Shown here: positions 39,503-48,320 of the stretch, piece after piece
Layout of the letters: each line of letters begins with the position of its first letter
Numbering within the stretch: position 1 is the stretch's first letter
Source: Prasinococcaceae sp. CCMP 1430
Taxonomy: Eukaryota; Prasinodermophyta; Palmophyllophyceae; Prasinococcales; Prasinococcaceae
Direction: 5' to 3'
DNA length: 48,320 bases
Assembly (NCBI GenBank): GCA_013416795.1
Contig: RQSC01000523.1
Location: 267,435 to 315,754 of the forward strand
Made by a program: the position numbers and the translations under genes
Notes under the pieces: generated by a model
The model's input: the letters and a program-made list of their open reading frames with translations, nothing else
Databases searched by the model: none
What the model was told of the DNA's origin: nothing

Positions 39503-40981
39503 ATGCTGACCACCACTTGGGGGCGTGGCCGCGGCCGAGCGGCCACGCGAGCAGCCCGCGCGGCGACCGTGGCGATTGTCTTCGCCGTGGCGGCGTTTGC
39601 CTCGACGGGCGCGCGGGCGGCCGCCAAAGGTCTGCAGGGAGCGGGCAATGGCCGCATGGGTGCGTCAAGCGGCGGAGCCAAGATCAAGCGCTCCTCTGGT
39701 ATGAAGAGGAGTGGCGCGAAGGTCGACCTCAGCGGCCTGGGCGGAAACGGTGGACTCGACCTCGGTGCCCTGCTCTCCGGAGGCGCCGCCACGGCCGGCG
39801 GAAGCAGCAGCCGTGGCGGCTCCGGGAGCAGCGGTGGTTTGCGTCCCCACTCGGGCGGCCGCGCCGGCCGAGGCAGCCGCTCCGGCGGCCGCACCTGTGC
39901 CATCGAGTGCCCGCTCGGCAAGGCGCTCGAGGTGAACGCGGGATACGAGCCGTACGCCAACGGCTGTGGCCTGGATGGCATGCCTATTGACCTCACCGGC
40001 GGGCGCTTCGACTTCACCCCCTGTTGCGACAAGCACGACTACTGCTACCAGGAGTGCGGCGCCACGCAGAAGGGCTGCGACGCAACCTTCGGCGAGTGCC
40101 TGCGCAAGCTGTGCAAGGACGAGTACGGCGGCGACGAGGAGTGCACGAAGCTCACGAAAACGTACGAGATGGGGGTGGGGATGTTCGGCTGCGGGCCCTT
40201 CAAGGACTCGCAAAGAAGGGCGTGCAAGTGCCCCGAGCTTTCGCCCGCGGAGAGGACCACGTACGCTGCGCAGCTGCGTGCGGAGGCGGGACCATCGGCG
40301 GTGCCGCGCGGCAAGTACTGCGGCAGCAAGAGCCTGCTGGTGGTGAACGTCGGCCTAGAGGCCGAGGTTGACGCGGAGGCGAAGACCTTCCATCTCAAGG
40401 CGTGGAACGAGGAGGTGCGCAGTGCAGCGACTCGCGCTCTCGCTCGCGTGCTCGCCCCACGCCCGCGCTCGCCCCACGCCTACGCCCGCCGCGGCTCCTG
40501 ACCAGCGCATCGTTGTGGCGCCTGCGCAGGACGGCACGCACTTCTTCGGCGAGGATGGCTGCGGTCCCATTCCCTTCGAGGCGCACACCGATGACCAAGT
40601 GATCGCTGGCATGGACCCGCGCGGCTTCTCGGTCGCCAAGCCATACCCGCCTTGCTACGACCAGTTCTTTGGCGAGGGCGGTCTTGCGGCCGGCGTGAGC
40701 ATCTCTGTTAGGTCGGCAGGGTGAGTGGAACCAGCGCGCGAGCGCCCACGCGATGGGCCCTCGCGCGGCGCACACTCCGTCGCGCCGTCGCCAGGAGCGA
40801 GCCCCCGCGCTGACGTGCCGCCACGCGCAATGCCTCGCCGGCCTCGCGCGCTCACAGCCCCTCGCACGACCTCGTCAGCAGGCTCGAGATCCACGCCGAG
40901 AAAGTGCCCCTCATCAGCCAGCTCGACGTGCGCATCGGGCGCTGCCAGGGCAGCGAGGGCGCGGGGAGGATTGAGCTCTGA
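39503..40981 (+). CDS. Secreted group XII-type phospholipase A2
   Basis: Three exons, 39503-40414, 40506-40720 and 40858-40981, with phases 0 and 2 (GAG/GTGCGC ... GACCAG; GCAGG/GTGAGT ... TCACAG), 416 residues. A signal peptide (ATVAIVFAVAAFASTGARA) is followed by a Gly/Ser-rich linker. The catalytic domain has GCGLDG..., FTPCCDKHDYCYQECG with active-site His178, and KGCDATFGECLRKLC, the group XII (PLA2G12) pattern with its CGPFKDSQRRACKC end. Exons 2-3 add a C-terminal region (DGTHFFGEDGCGPIPFEAHT ... HDLVSRLEIHAEKVPLISQL) that I cannot name. A reading that ignores the last intron stops at 40724, but the third exon looks clearly coding. Confidence 0.85.
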
Positions 40982-41569
40982 GCGCCGCCGCCGCCTCAGC
41001 TGCCACGCTAGTAGACACGCTCGCCTGCAAACATGATTCTTCCATTGCGCGTATCCGAATGTGCACGCCTTGCATGGCGCTGCCGTGGCGCGCGACGCGG
41101 GCACGCCGCCGGTGTGGCGGCGAGGCGGGCGCGACGCAGGCGTCCGCGAGAGCGCGGCGCGCGGTGGCGCAGGAGATGTGGGCGTGGGTGCTAAGAGAAG
41201 GATGGTTTTAAGATATCGTGTAAACAATGCTGTAGACAAACAAAACCGTACCCGATATGTGTGTGACTCAACACTGCCTCGACAGGAGCGACGACACTAC
41301 TACGCGACCAATGGGCAACGCGCCGGTATACCCGAGCGCGTGCGTTCCTAGTAGTACTAATCTCCGCCCCCGCGCGCGTGGTCGTCGGAGACGCGCGGCG
41401 CAGTGCAGTGCAGCACACGAGCGGCGGCGGCGCACGGTACGAACGTGCGGCCTCCCGGCGCCCGTGGCGCTCCGCATCATGCGGCCGGCGCTCCGGCGGC
41501 TTCCGCGCGCGTGCGCGCGCAGGGAGCGCTGCGCAGCCTCGAGCGAGTGTTTCGCGCGGCGTCCGCCGC
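40982..41569. other. Convergent 3' region, phospholipase and decarboxylase
   Basis: 588 nt. An AT-richer patch at 41200-41260 may be the phospholipase 3' UTR. The rest is GC-rich with no supported gene. Confidence 0.4.
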
Positions 41570-43129
41570 TTAGTAGCCCTCGGCTGAGATCTCCTCGGAG
41601 ATGGCCGCGGTCTCGTCGAGCACGAAGGCGAGGTCCTCCACCGTGGCGTCGGGGTTCGTGAACACCATGCGCCAGAAGTTGGGCAGGCCCTGCCTCGGCT
41701 GGTAGTTGACGAGCACGTTGCCGCGGGACATCATGCGCTGCTTGACCACGGCGGTCAGCTTGTGTGTCGCCTCGGCCGACATGTCGAACTGCGGCTTGTA
41801 CCAGTAGCACACGTTGCACAGGCCGGGCTCGACGAACATCTCGAAACCGGGACGCGCCTTCAGCATCTCGACGAAGGCGTCCCGGTTGCTAAGACACCGG
41901 TCGACGCGGGCCTCGAGCCCCTCGAGGCCGATGGTCTTCCACACGAGCCACAGCTTGATGATGTCCGGGCGGCGGCCGCACTGGAGCGACTTCTCGCCGG
42001 TGTCGTACATGGCCGCGTCGTACTCCTGCTCGTGGTAGAGGTACGAGCAGTCGTCCTTGAGCGCGATGCCGGTCTTGAGGATCTCGCGGTCCTGCACGAG
42101 CAGCACGGAGCACGACTGCGGCATGCCCGAGAGCTTGTGGAAGTTCCACGTGAGCGAGTCGGCGTCGGCGACGCCGTCGAGGGTATTCCGGTGCTTGCGC
42201 GAGAAGAGCAGCGAGGAGCCCCACGCGCCGTCCACGTGGAACCAGCAGCCGTACTTCTTCGCCACCGCGCCCACGGCCTTGATGTCGTCCACCGCGCCGA
42301 AGACGGTCGAGCCGGCCGTCGCGTTGACGAAGAAGGGCACGGCGCCGTCCGCGACCGCCTCCTCGAGCAGGCGCTCGAGCTCCGACACGATCATGACGCC
42401 CTGCTTGTTGACGGGCACCTTGATGACGTTGCTCGAGCCCAGGCCGAGCATGAGGCCCGCCTTCTCGAAGCAGTAGTGCGACTCGGCCGACGTGAAGGCC
42501 ACCATGCGCGGCAGCCCGGCGAGGCCCTTGGACTTGGTCGCGGCCACCTTGTTTGAGCGCGCGAGCAGCATCGCGTGCGTGTTGGACGCCGAGCCGCCCG
42601 GGTTGAACATGCCGTCGACGTTCTCGGAGAAGCCCGCGAGCTTGCCCAGCTGCGAGATGACCTCGCGCTCCATGAGCGTCGACACGGGCGCCATCTCGTA
42701 CGTGTACATCGAGTGGTTGCACGCGGCCGCGATGGCCTCGCCGAGGACGCCGATGGGCTCGGTGCCGCCCATGCCCATCTGGTTGAAGAAGCGCGGGTGG
42801 CTCGACTTGATGGAGTACTTGAAGATGTCGTCCACGATGGGGCCGACGGCGTCGTAGCCGACGCCCTTTTCGGTGAGCTCGATGGACGCGGCGGTGTACA
42901 GCTCCTCGGGCAGCTTGAAGTTGCACACCTTGGCGTTGCGATTCCGCCCGTCGGCGTTGACGTACTTGGCGACCTTGGCGAGGCCGTCGGCGATGGCCTG
43001 TGCGCGCGCGCGGTCGCTCGAGGCGCCCACGCCGGTGTCCTCGGCGGACTTGACGGCGGCGAGCACCTCCGCCTCCTTGCGTGCGGCGGCGGGCATGGCT
43101 GCGGCGTCGGTCGTGACGAGGGGCGCCAT
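41570..43129 (-). CDS. Group II PLP-dependent decarboxylase (GAD/CSAD type)
   Basis: 519 residues, single exon, ATG 43127-43129. Landmarks: HPRFFNQMGMGG, NHSMYTYEMAPVSTLMEREV, the PLP-phosphate region NPGGSASNTHAMLLAR, SAESHYCFEKAG, VNATAGSTVFGAVDD, WFHVDGAWGSSLL, and the Schiff-base lysine (about K332) in LTWNFHKLSGMPQ. The pattern QCGRRPDIIKLWLVWKTIG and an ~500-residue length place it with animal-type glutamate/cysteine-sulfinate/aspartate decarboxylases rather than plant calmodulin-binding GAD. Products could be GABA, hypotaurine or beta-alanine; sequence alone does not decide. No organelle leader is obvious. The neighbouring gene is divergent across 1.35 kb. Confidence 0.9.
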   Translation of the reverse strand: MAPLVTTDAAAMPAAARKEAEVLAAVKSAEDTGVGASSDRARAQAIADGLAKVAKYVNADGRNRNAKVCNFKLPEELYTAASIELTEKGVGYDAVGPIVDDIFKYSIKSSHPRFFNQMGMGGTEPIGVLGEAIAAACNHSMYTYEMAPVSTLMEREVISQLGKLAGFSENVDGMFNPGGSASNTHAMLLARSNKVAATKSKGLAGLPRMVAFTSAESHYCFEKAGLMLGLGSSNVIKVPVNKQGVMIVSELERLLEEAVADGAVPFFVNATAGSTVFGAVDDIKAVGAVAKKYGCWFHVDGAWGSSLLFSRKHRNTLDGVADADSLTWNFHKLSGMPQSCSVLLVQDREILKTGIALKDDCSYLYHEQEYDAAMYDTGEKSLQCGRRPDIIKLWLVWKTIGLEGLEARVDRCLSNRDAFVEMLKARPGFEMFVEPGLCNVCYWYKPQFDMSAEATHKLTAVVKQRMMSRGNVLVNYQPRQGLPNFWRMVFTNPDATVEDLAFVLDETAAISEEISAEGY

Positions 43130-44480
43130 GGTGTCTCTGTGCGTGTCGTGCGAGTTGGGCTGCTCTGGAATACGCGGAATTAGGCGGCGACCTGGTGCGC
43201 TCGCTGGTTGCGTTTGATAGGAATAAACGGGACGGAGCGCTGCGAAATGTGCAGCGGGTGGTCTTCGGCCGTGGCGGCGGGGCGGGGCTGGGAGGAGGAG
43301 GGGGTTGGAGGGAGGCGGGCGGCGTGTGCCAGCTGCGTCCGGAGGGGTGTGCTCTTCCGCGCGCGCGAGTCGACGGGCGAGAGAGGTTCCCCTGAAAAGG
43401 GAGGGGGGGGGGGAGAGGTGTCGCGTGCGGTGCTCTGAGCGTGCGCTGTGGCGCGGTCGCGCGGAGCGGCGGCTGTGCTGCGCGCAGACTGAGTAACGTC
43501 TGCGGCGGCGGCTGGAGCGGTGTGGCGCCCACGCGCGCCCGCAGGTGCGTTTTGATGGCGCGTCGTCGTCTTGCGGCGATCGGGCGCGCGCGTCCCGCGA
43601 ATCGGCGCCCGCCGGCGCCATCAAACGGCACTGCCGAGCCGTTCATCGAAAGGCGGTAGGAAGCGCGCGCGTTTCGCCAAGGCGACGGCGGGCGGGGTGC
43701 AAAAGGCGGGAAGAAAACGCGCGAGGGAATTTCGCGCGCGCCGGAGGCAAAGAGACGCGGCGAATTTCGGCGCCCCGTTCGTTGCGAAAGGGCCCCTTTC
43801 CCCTCCATTTCTCCGTTTCGTAAGCACCCCTTCCGGGGCGCGCCTCGCGGTTGCGCGTGCCCGGAGCGTCGCGCGTCGCGTTTTCGTTTTTCCGCTCGCG
43901 CTCGCGTTTGGCGTCCCGCGGATTCGTCGCGCATTTCGCGCGCGCGCGCGCGGGGGCGCGCGGGCGCGGCAGTGGGCGCCCGCGCGGCGCGCGCCGCGCA
44001 CCCACCCAAAACGCCCGCGAGGGGCGCCGCGACGCGCGGCGAAACCCAAATCACGTGGGGCGAGGGACCCACGTGGGTCGGGCGCAGCGGAGTGTGCCCG
44101 GCGTGGAGCGGACGGAGAAGAGGCGGGAAGGGACGGGGATGGGTGGCGCGGCGGGCGCTCGGCCGGCCTGTGTGCACAGCTGCAGAGCTGCAGAGGGGGG
44201 CGCATCACGGTATCACGGTAGTAGAGCACCCACACCTACACCCACACCCCCTCTCGCCGCAGGACGGGGGGCGCCGCGCCCACTCCGCCCGCAGCAGGGA
44301 GCCGCGGCGCTCGGCGACGCCCGCCAGGTGGCGCGGGCGGGAGGGGGACGCGCCGAGCGGAGCGGTGCCGCGCGCGCGGTGGGGGTGGGGGTGGGGGGTT
44401 AGGGGTGAGGTTTGGGGTAGTGCGCCAGCAAGGACGCGAAGCACCAGTCTCACGTGGTCGGCTTCCGACTCCGCGGCGCG
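43130..44480. other. Long divergent intergenic region
   Basis: 1.35 kb without a supported gene. It contains GAATTTCGCGCG (43727-43739, E2F-like), a pair of G-boxes (listed separately) and GGGGTGGGG tracts near 44380-44400. Confidence 0.4.
44052..44079. promoter_or_regulatory. Two G-boxes, one within a 14-bp palindrome
   Basis: CACGTG at 44052-44057 and again at 44070-44075, 18 nt apart. The second is the centre of the perfect palindrome GACCCACGTGGGTC (44066-44079). In plants G-boxes bind bZIP and bHLH factors, often for light or stress response. Confidence 0.5.
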
Positions 44481-46841
44481 ATGCGGCGCAGGCAAGGGGC
44501 CGCAGGCGAGGGCGTGGCATCCGAGCCGCTGCTGCGCGCGCGCGCGCTGGGCATTGGCCACACGGCGGGCGATGGCGGGCTGCCGCGTAGCGTCGCGTAT
44601 ATCGCGTGCGCGGCTGCCGCGCTGGCGCTGTGGTGGGCGGCTCGCACGTTCTTCGTGGCATTTGGTGGCGGCGGCCTCGCGGGCGGCTCCGAGGTAGACG
44701 CGCGACAGCTGGCGAGGCGCTTTGCTGGGACGGCCGCAGCCTCGCCGCGCGCAGCGAGCGCTCGTGAGGCGCTCGCGTATGCCGCGGCAGCGCTCGATGG
44801 CGACATGGTGCGCGCGCTCGTCCCCGCCATCGCAGTGGGAGAGGATGTTGACGTGTCGGAGTCGAGCGCGTTCGCGTGCGGCAACACGCCCTTGCATTAC
44901 GCCTGCGCGACGCTCGACCGCGGCGCGCGCACGGCGCGAGAGCTGCTCTCGCGCCCGCGCCGCGACCTGCAGCTCCGCGAGGCCGCAGCTGTTGAGCGCG
45001 CAATCCGCGGCGGCAGGGAGCTCTTCCGACCGGGCGCGGACGCCTATTCAATCGGCGGCGCGGTGACACTACTCGAGAGCGCCATGGTGGACATCACGAG
45101 GCAGCTCCTTGCAGCAGGTGCCGATGTTGGTGCGCGCAACGTCGCAGGCCGCACTCCACTGCACGCCGCCGCCGAGGGCGGCGCGCAGGAGCTCTGCAGC
45201 GTCCTCCTTGCGGCCGGCGCCCCGCCGAGCGCAAAAGACGAGCTAGGCAGGACCGCCGCCGACCTCGCAGCAGCGCGTGGCTTCAGTGAGCTGGCGTCCT
45301 CGCTGCGGAAGAAAGAGGATGATGGTGTAGCAGGGCAGCCTGGGCGTAGCGGTGCCCACGGCGATGGCACCACCGCGTCGACACCGTTGTTGAGCGCCTT
45401 GCCGGCAGCGGAGGTGGAGAGGCTGCGCGCTGCCTCGGCTGCACTCTACGCTGACGGTGGTGGCTGGTCAAGTGAGGAGCTCGCGGGTGGGCTGATTGAC
45501 GACGTCCTCGAAGTCCTCGGCCCAAGCAAGTGCGAGCTGTCGCACGTGTACGCTGGGGGCAGCGCCCTCCGCGGGGTCCAGAAGGGCGATGCGCGGGACG
45601 CGAGTGGGGCGGTAGAGGCGGAGGCGGCTGGTGGCGACTCCATCGTCGACGAGCACCTCGTTAGGGGTGAGCCGGCGCTCTTTATTGGTGACCTCATTCG
45701 TGCGTCACCGGCACAGGGCATGACGGTGGGAGAGCAGGGCGATGGCGACGAGAGCAGCGGCTCTCCGGCCGGCGATATCCCACTGCGTGAAGTGTTGTCT
45801 GCGGAGTCGCTGCTGTGGCGGCAAGGCGGGCGTGTCGTGTCAGTCGGTGCTGTGCCGTACGCGTCGGGCTTCGGTGGCGGCAAGGAAGATGCCATGTCCT
45901 TAGGGATCTTCGCGCGCCTGCATGTGCTCCACAACGCCACCGTCGACCCGCCGCACAGCGCCGAGACGGCCGCCCGAGCACGCCCCCCTTACGTGTTTGA
46001 AACGGTCGCGTGCGAGGGGAGCGGCATCGCGGACGTCTCGACGGCAGGCATAGGCGTCATGGACGCACTCACGCGCTCAAAAGACCCCTCAATGGCAAGC
46101 GGTAGCGGCGACAGTGGCGGAGACTCCTGTGCGTGCAGTTCGCTGCAGTGGTCGCTCGGCGGCGCTGGCTCAGGCGCGCAGGTGCATACGCACGGGGCGG
46201 CGATGGCAACTCTGGCGTACGGTCGCAAGCTCTGGCTGTTGACGCCGCCAGCACGCGCGCAGGTGGGCTCGCTCACCGGCGCACAACACGTTTTGCAGGC
46301 GGCGTCACAGGAGCTCGCCGCGCGAGCGCGCGGCGAGCGCCCATCCACTCTGTTCTGTGTGCAGGAGGCGGGCGACTCGCTCCTCGTTCCTGAGCTCTGG
46401 GGACACGCAGTGCTCAACCTGCGAGCGAGCGTCGGCCTGAGCGTCGAAGTGCAGCTGCCACAACGCGCGCGCGCGGCGACGGCGCAGGCGGCGGCGCCTA
46501 TCACCAATTCGAGCTGCAAGTGCATGTCGCGGCCCGCATGGGCACCCAGGTGGTGCGCCGACGCGCCGGTGCAGCAGCGCATCGCTGACTGGCAAGGGCG
46601 CGTCGCCGCCGCGCAGGCGCTCACTGCGCAACTCGGTGAGCGCACCGCGCGACGCGCGGGCATCGACGCTCGCAACGAGGGCGCGTTCCTGCGCGATGTG
46701 CTTCGGCGCGAGGAGGCCGCCGCGCGGAGGGAGGGCGCGGGCGCGCGCGCCGGCCGCGGGTGGGAGCACATGGAAGGGAACATGCACATGCGCCAGCACC
46801 TGCGCAGACGCCCCCACGCGAGCCTCGACGCAGCCGAATAA
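44481..46841 (+). CDS. Ankyrin and JmjC/cupin-domain membrane protein
   Basis: 786 residues, single exon from ATG 44481. A single N-terminal membrane anchor (SVAYIACAAAALALWWAART) predicts a type II protein. Ankyrin repeats follow (GNTPLHYACATL, GRTPLHAAAEGGAQELCSVL, GRTAADLAAARGFSELASSL). The C-terminal half has a JMJD8-like cupin: LQWSLGGAGSGAQVHTHGAA with His569 and His571, then LAYGRKLWLLTPP, and LLVPELWGHAVLNLRASVGL with His642. The metal site is HxH rather than HxD/E, as I recall for JMJD8. Hydroxylase activity is therefore uncertain. Lumenal location would follow from topology. The cell partner is unknown. Confidence 0.78.
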   Translation: MRRRQGAAGEGVASEPLLRARALGIGHTAGDGGLPRSVAYIACAAAALALWWAARTFFVAFGGGGLAGGSEVDARQLARRFAGTAAASPRAASAREALAYAAAALDGDMVRALVPAIAVGEDVDVSESSAFACGNTPLHYACATLDRGARTARELLSRPRRDLQLREAAAVERAIRGGRELFRPGADAYSIGGAVTLLESAMVDITRQLLAAGADVGARNVAGRTPLHAAAEGGAQELCSVLLAAGAPPSAKDELGRTAADLAAARGFSELASSLRKKEDDGVAGQPGRSGAHGDGTTASTPLLSALPAAEVERLRAASAALYADGGGWSSEELAGGLIDDVLEVLGPSKCELSHVYAGGSALRGVQKGDARDASGAVEAEAAGGDSIVDEHLVRGEPALFIGDLIRASPAQGMTVGEQGDGDESSGSPAGDIPLREVLSAESLLWRQGGRVVSVGAVPYASGFGGGKEDAMSLGIFARLHVLHNATVDPPHSAETAARARPPYVFETVACEGSGIADVSTAGIGVMDALTRSKDPSMASGSGDSGGDSCACSSLQWSLGGAGSGAQVHTHGAAMATLAYGRKLWLLTPPARAQVGSLTGAQHVLQAASQELAARARGERPSTLFCVQEAGDSLLVPELWGHAVLNLRASVGLSVEVQLPQRARAATAQAAAPITNSSCKCMSRPAWAPRWCADAPVQQRIADWQGRVAAAQALTAQLGERTARRAGIDARNEGAFLRDVLRREEAAARREGAGARAGRGWEHMEGNMHMRQHLRRRPHASLDAAE

Positions 46842-47068
46842 ACGACTGCACACCGAGATGCCAGCAAGTCCACGCGCCGCACCAACGCCATGCGTGCACG
46901 CCCCCCCCCCCCCTCCCGCTCTGCGGTGCGGGACGGCCTGCGCGCGCGCGCGCGCACGGGCGCGCGCGCCGCACCGATCACGGCTTGACACATTATTACA
47001 GGGGCGCTGGTGGAAGGGCCGCGCGTCATCACGTGCACCTCACACAGCGGCTACAGTGTACACAGGCG

Positions 47069-47623
47069 CTAGCCATGCGCGCGCGGGTCGGCGCCGGCGT
47101 CCGGTGTGCTCGGCGGCGCGTCCGCGAGCGTCGCCGCCGCCGTCGCGTCCGCGCCGGCCCCCGGCAGTCGCCTCGAGTAAGGCAGGCTGTCGGCGCCGTC
47201 CTTGAGCGCGCGGATGTTGGCCTTGAAGGCCTCCTCCGGCATGACGCCCACCATACGCGCCTTCTCCGTGTCGTCGGCCGCGAGGAACGAGAAGTGAGGG
47301 ATGCCGTCGACACCGTACTCGTCGAGCTCGCCGTACCACTGCGGGTTGTCCACATTAATCATCACAAAGTTCACGTCGCGGTCGTACGCGTCCTCGGCGA
47401 CCGCGACCGTCGGCGCCATCTCGCGGCACTCGGCGCACCAGTCCGCGTAGAACTCGAGCAGCGACGGGCGGCCGTTGGCGAGCGCGGTGTCGAACGGCAC
47501 CGCGCGCGCTTCGAGCGTGGCCAGCGTCGCCGCGGGATGATCCCCGACGCCGAGCTTCGTCGCCGCGAACAGCGCCACGCCCGCCGCAACGCTCGCCCCC
47601 GCCAGCGCCACGTGTGTGCGCAT
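47069..47623 (-). CDS. HCF164: HCF164-like membrane thioredoxin
   Basis: 184 residues from ATG 47621-47623. An N-terminal hydrophobic helix (HVALAGASVAAGVALFAATK) is followed by a thioredoxin domain: SLLEFYADWCAECREMAP with the redox pair Cys63/Cys66, VNFVMINVDNPQWYGELDEY, GVDGIPHFSFL with the cis-Pro, VGVMPEEAFKANI, and SLPYSRR. This is very close to thylakoid HCF164, which passes reducing power across the membrane for cytochrome b6f haem attachment. Plant HCF164 has a long plastid leader; here almost none precedes the helix, so an upstream exon may be missing or import differs. The C-terminus is a short Ala/Asp tail. Confidence 0.85.
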   Translation of the reverse strand: MRTHVALAGASVAAGVALFAATKLGVGDHPAATLATLEARAVPFDTALANGRPSLLEFYADWCAECREMAPTVAVAEDAYDRDVNFVMINVDNPQWYGELDEYGVDGIPHFSFLAADDTEKARMVGVMPEEAFKANIRALKDGADSLPYSRRLPGAGADATAAATLADAPPSTPDAGADPRAHG

Positions 47624-48320
47624 TCGACATTGAGTGTAGCAAGCAGCCGCTGAAGTTTCCGAAGCTGTGGCGCCCTCCCGGCACGACGCCGAAATTTCGC
47701 GCCCCGCCGATTTCCGCCCCGCGCGACGCCGCGATTCGCCATGCCGCGCCACCCGCCGCGCACCGCATTTCGCCGCGCCGCGATTCCGGCGGATCGGCGG
47801 GGTGCGTTTTCTTATCCGCGAATCCGCGACGGGGCGCGGGATTTTTTTCGCCGGGCGCTTGAGCGGGTTCGAAAGGGTACAAACCGCGCAATGCTCGCTC
47901 CAAACGAATGCACTCCGTTGCAATTGCCGTGGGGTGCGAGCGCCCTGAGGAGGGCGCTCCGCCGCCCCGCGAATTCGCGGAGTTCGTGCCGGGGACGCGC
48001 GGACGGGCGCGCGCTCGGCGCGATCGGGCTGGGACGGCTTTTTTTTTTTTTTTTGCGGGGCGGCGCGCCGGGCGCGGCGCCTCGCGCGGGGCGACGCCAC
48101 ATCTCGAGAAGTAATAAAAATTCCACTGTATTGTATAGCAAAAATACTAACGGGCGAGTAGTTGGCGCTTGGCGAGTGACTGTGTTTTTGATTTGGAGCC
48201 CGTAGGGCTCCAAACACAGGTTGGAGCCCGGAGGGCTAACCCTTTTTTTTCACCTATTTCCCGCAGTGGGCGCCGGGGGCGCTCGGACGGCGCCGGCAGC
48301 GACGCGCGCGGCGGCGGCGC
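47624..48320. other. Upstream region of HCF164-like gene to window end
   Basis: About 700 nt. Contains TTTCGCGCC (47694-47702, E2F-like), a T17-18 run near 48040, an AT-rich patch (48108-48190), and two hairpins listed separately. No gene supported. Confidence 0.4.
48192..48241. repeat. Two adjacent stem-loops followed by T8
   Basis: First hairpin: TTTGGAGCCC-GTA-GGGCTCCAAA, 10 bp stem, 3-nt loop. Second: GGTT..AGCCC-GGA-GGGCTAACC with a 2-nt bulge. Then CTTTTTTTT. The stems share GGAGCCC/GGGCT, so one looks like a copy of the other. Meaning in a nuclear genome is unclear. Confidence 0.75.

Noticed and set aside
41889-44177. 762-codon minus-strand frame over the decarboxylase and its promoter
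   Set aside because: Shadow frame: Arg/His/Gly-rich, no domain, while the decarboxylase frame is highly conserved.
1-48320. CRISPR arrays, insertion sequences, phage genes or bacterial operons
   Set aside because: No regularly spaced repeats, transposase signatures or Shine-Dalgarno-linked gene strings; introns show the DNA is nuclear eukaryotic.

Overview
This is nuclear DNA from a GC-rich (roughly 70% by eye) eukaryote with compact genes. Evidence is single-exon genes mixed with genes carrying short GT-AG introns (mostly about 90-450 nt, with GTGAGT, GTGCGT or GTACGT donors), no operons, and house-keeping eukaryotic proteins throughout. Several hints point to the green lineage, probably a small prasinophyte-like alga: PRMT5 begins with the plant-type MPLG...SRY leader, the MAP kinase has a plant-type LHDxxDEP docking motif, there is an HCF164-like thylakoid thioredoxin and a large S1 protein resembling plastid pTAC10/PAP3, and telomere-like teloboxes (AAACCCTAAA) lie in gene-upstream regions. 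A haptophyte or other GC-rich alga is not excluded. Coordinates of spliced genes rest on my own reading of splice sites.

Layout. 0.2-9.2 kb: a transaldolase-fold protein that has lost its catalytic residues (+), PAT1 (-), an amino-terminal piece of PRMT5 (-), a MAP kinase lacking its first exon (+), and signal peptide peptidase (-). 9.8-18.2 kb: ESCRT-I VPS23/TSG101 (+), PIG-C (-), a proline-rich membrane protein (-), a DUF1825-STI1 fusion (+), a membrane sulfotransferase (-) and a TMEM33 protein (-). 18.6-22.8 kb: a SNF2 helicase exon and a CENP-X/MHF2 exon meeting back to back, two very small spliced genes around a G41/(TTTG)10 promoter, and a RING-H2 protein. 22.9-25.6 kb: an mpaB/Lcp-type oxygenase (-) and an ankyrin protein (+), both cut by a 523-N gap.

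26.9-34.7 kb: ribosomal protein S19 with an acidic tail, a Nudix hydrolase, eIF4A-III and the 1,265-residue S1 protein. 35-47.6 kb: a 113-bp tandem repeat, a CASTOR/POLLUX-like channel, a TMEM186-like protein, a secreted group XII phospholipase A2, a group II PLP decarboxylase, an ankyrin-JmjC membrane protein and the HCF164-like thioredoxin. The genes do not form one pathway. Themes are RNA metabolism (PAT1, eIF4A-III, S19), ER/Golgi membranes (SPP, PIG-C, sulfotransferase, TMEM33), plastid or mitochondrial proteins, and signalling.

A recurring oddity is genes that stop at a plausible splice site with the rest missing (PRMT5, MAPK, PIG-C, SNF2, CENP-X). This suggests assembly collapse or rearrangement, and such models should be treated as partial. 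The most interesting biology is the catalytically stripped transaldolase, the DUF1825-STI1 fusion, the acidic-tailed S19 and the S1 protein with a microsatellite-encoded leader.
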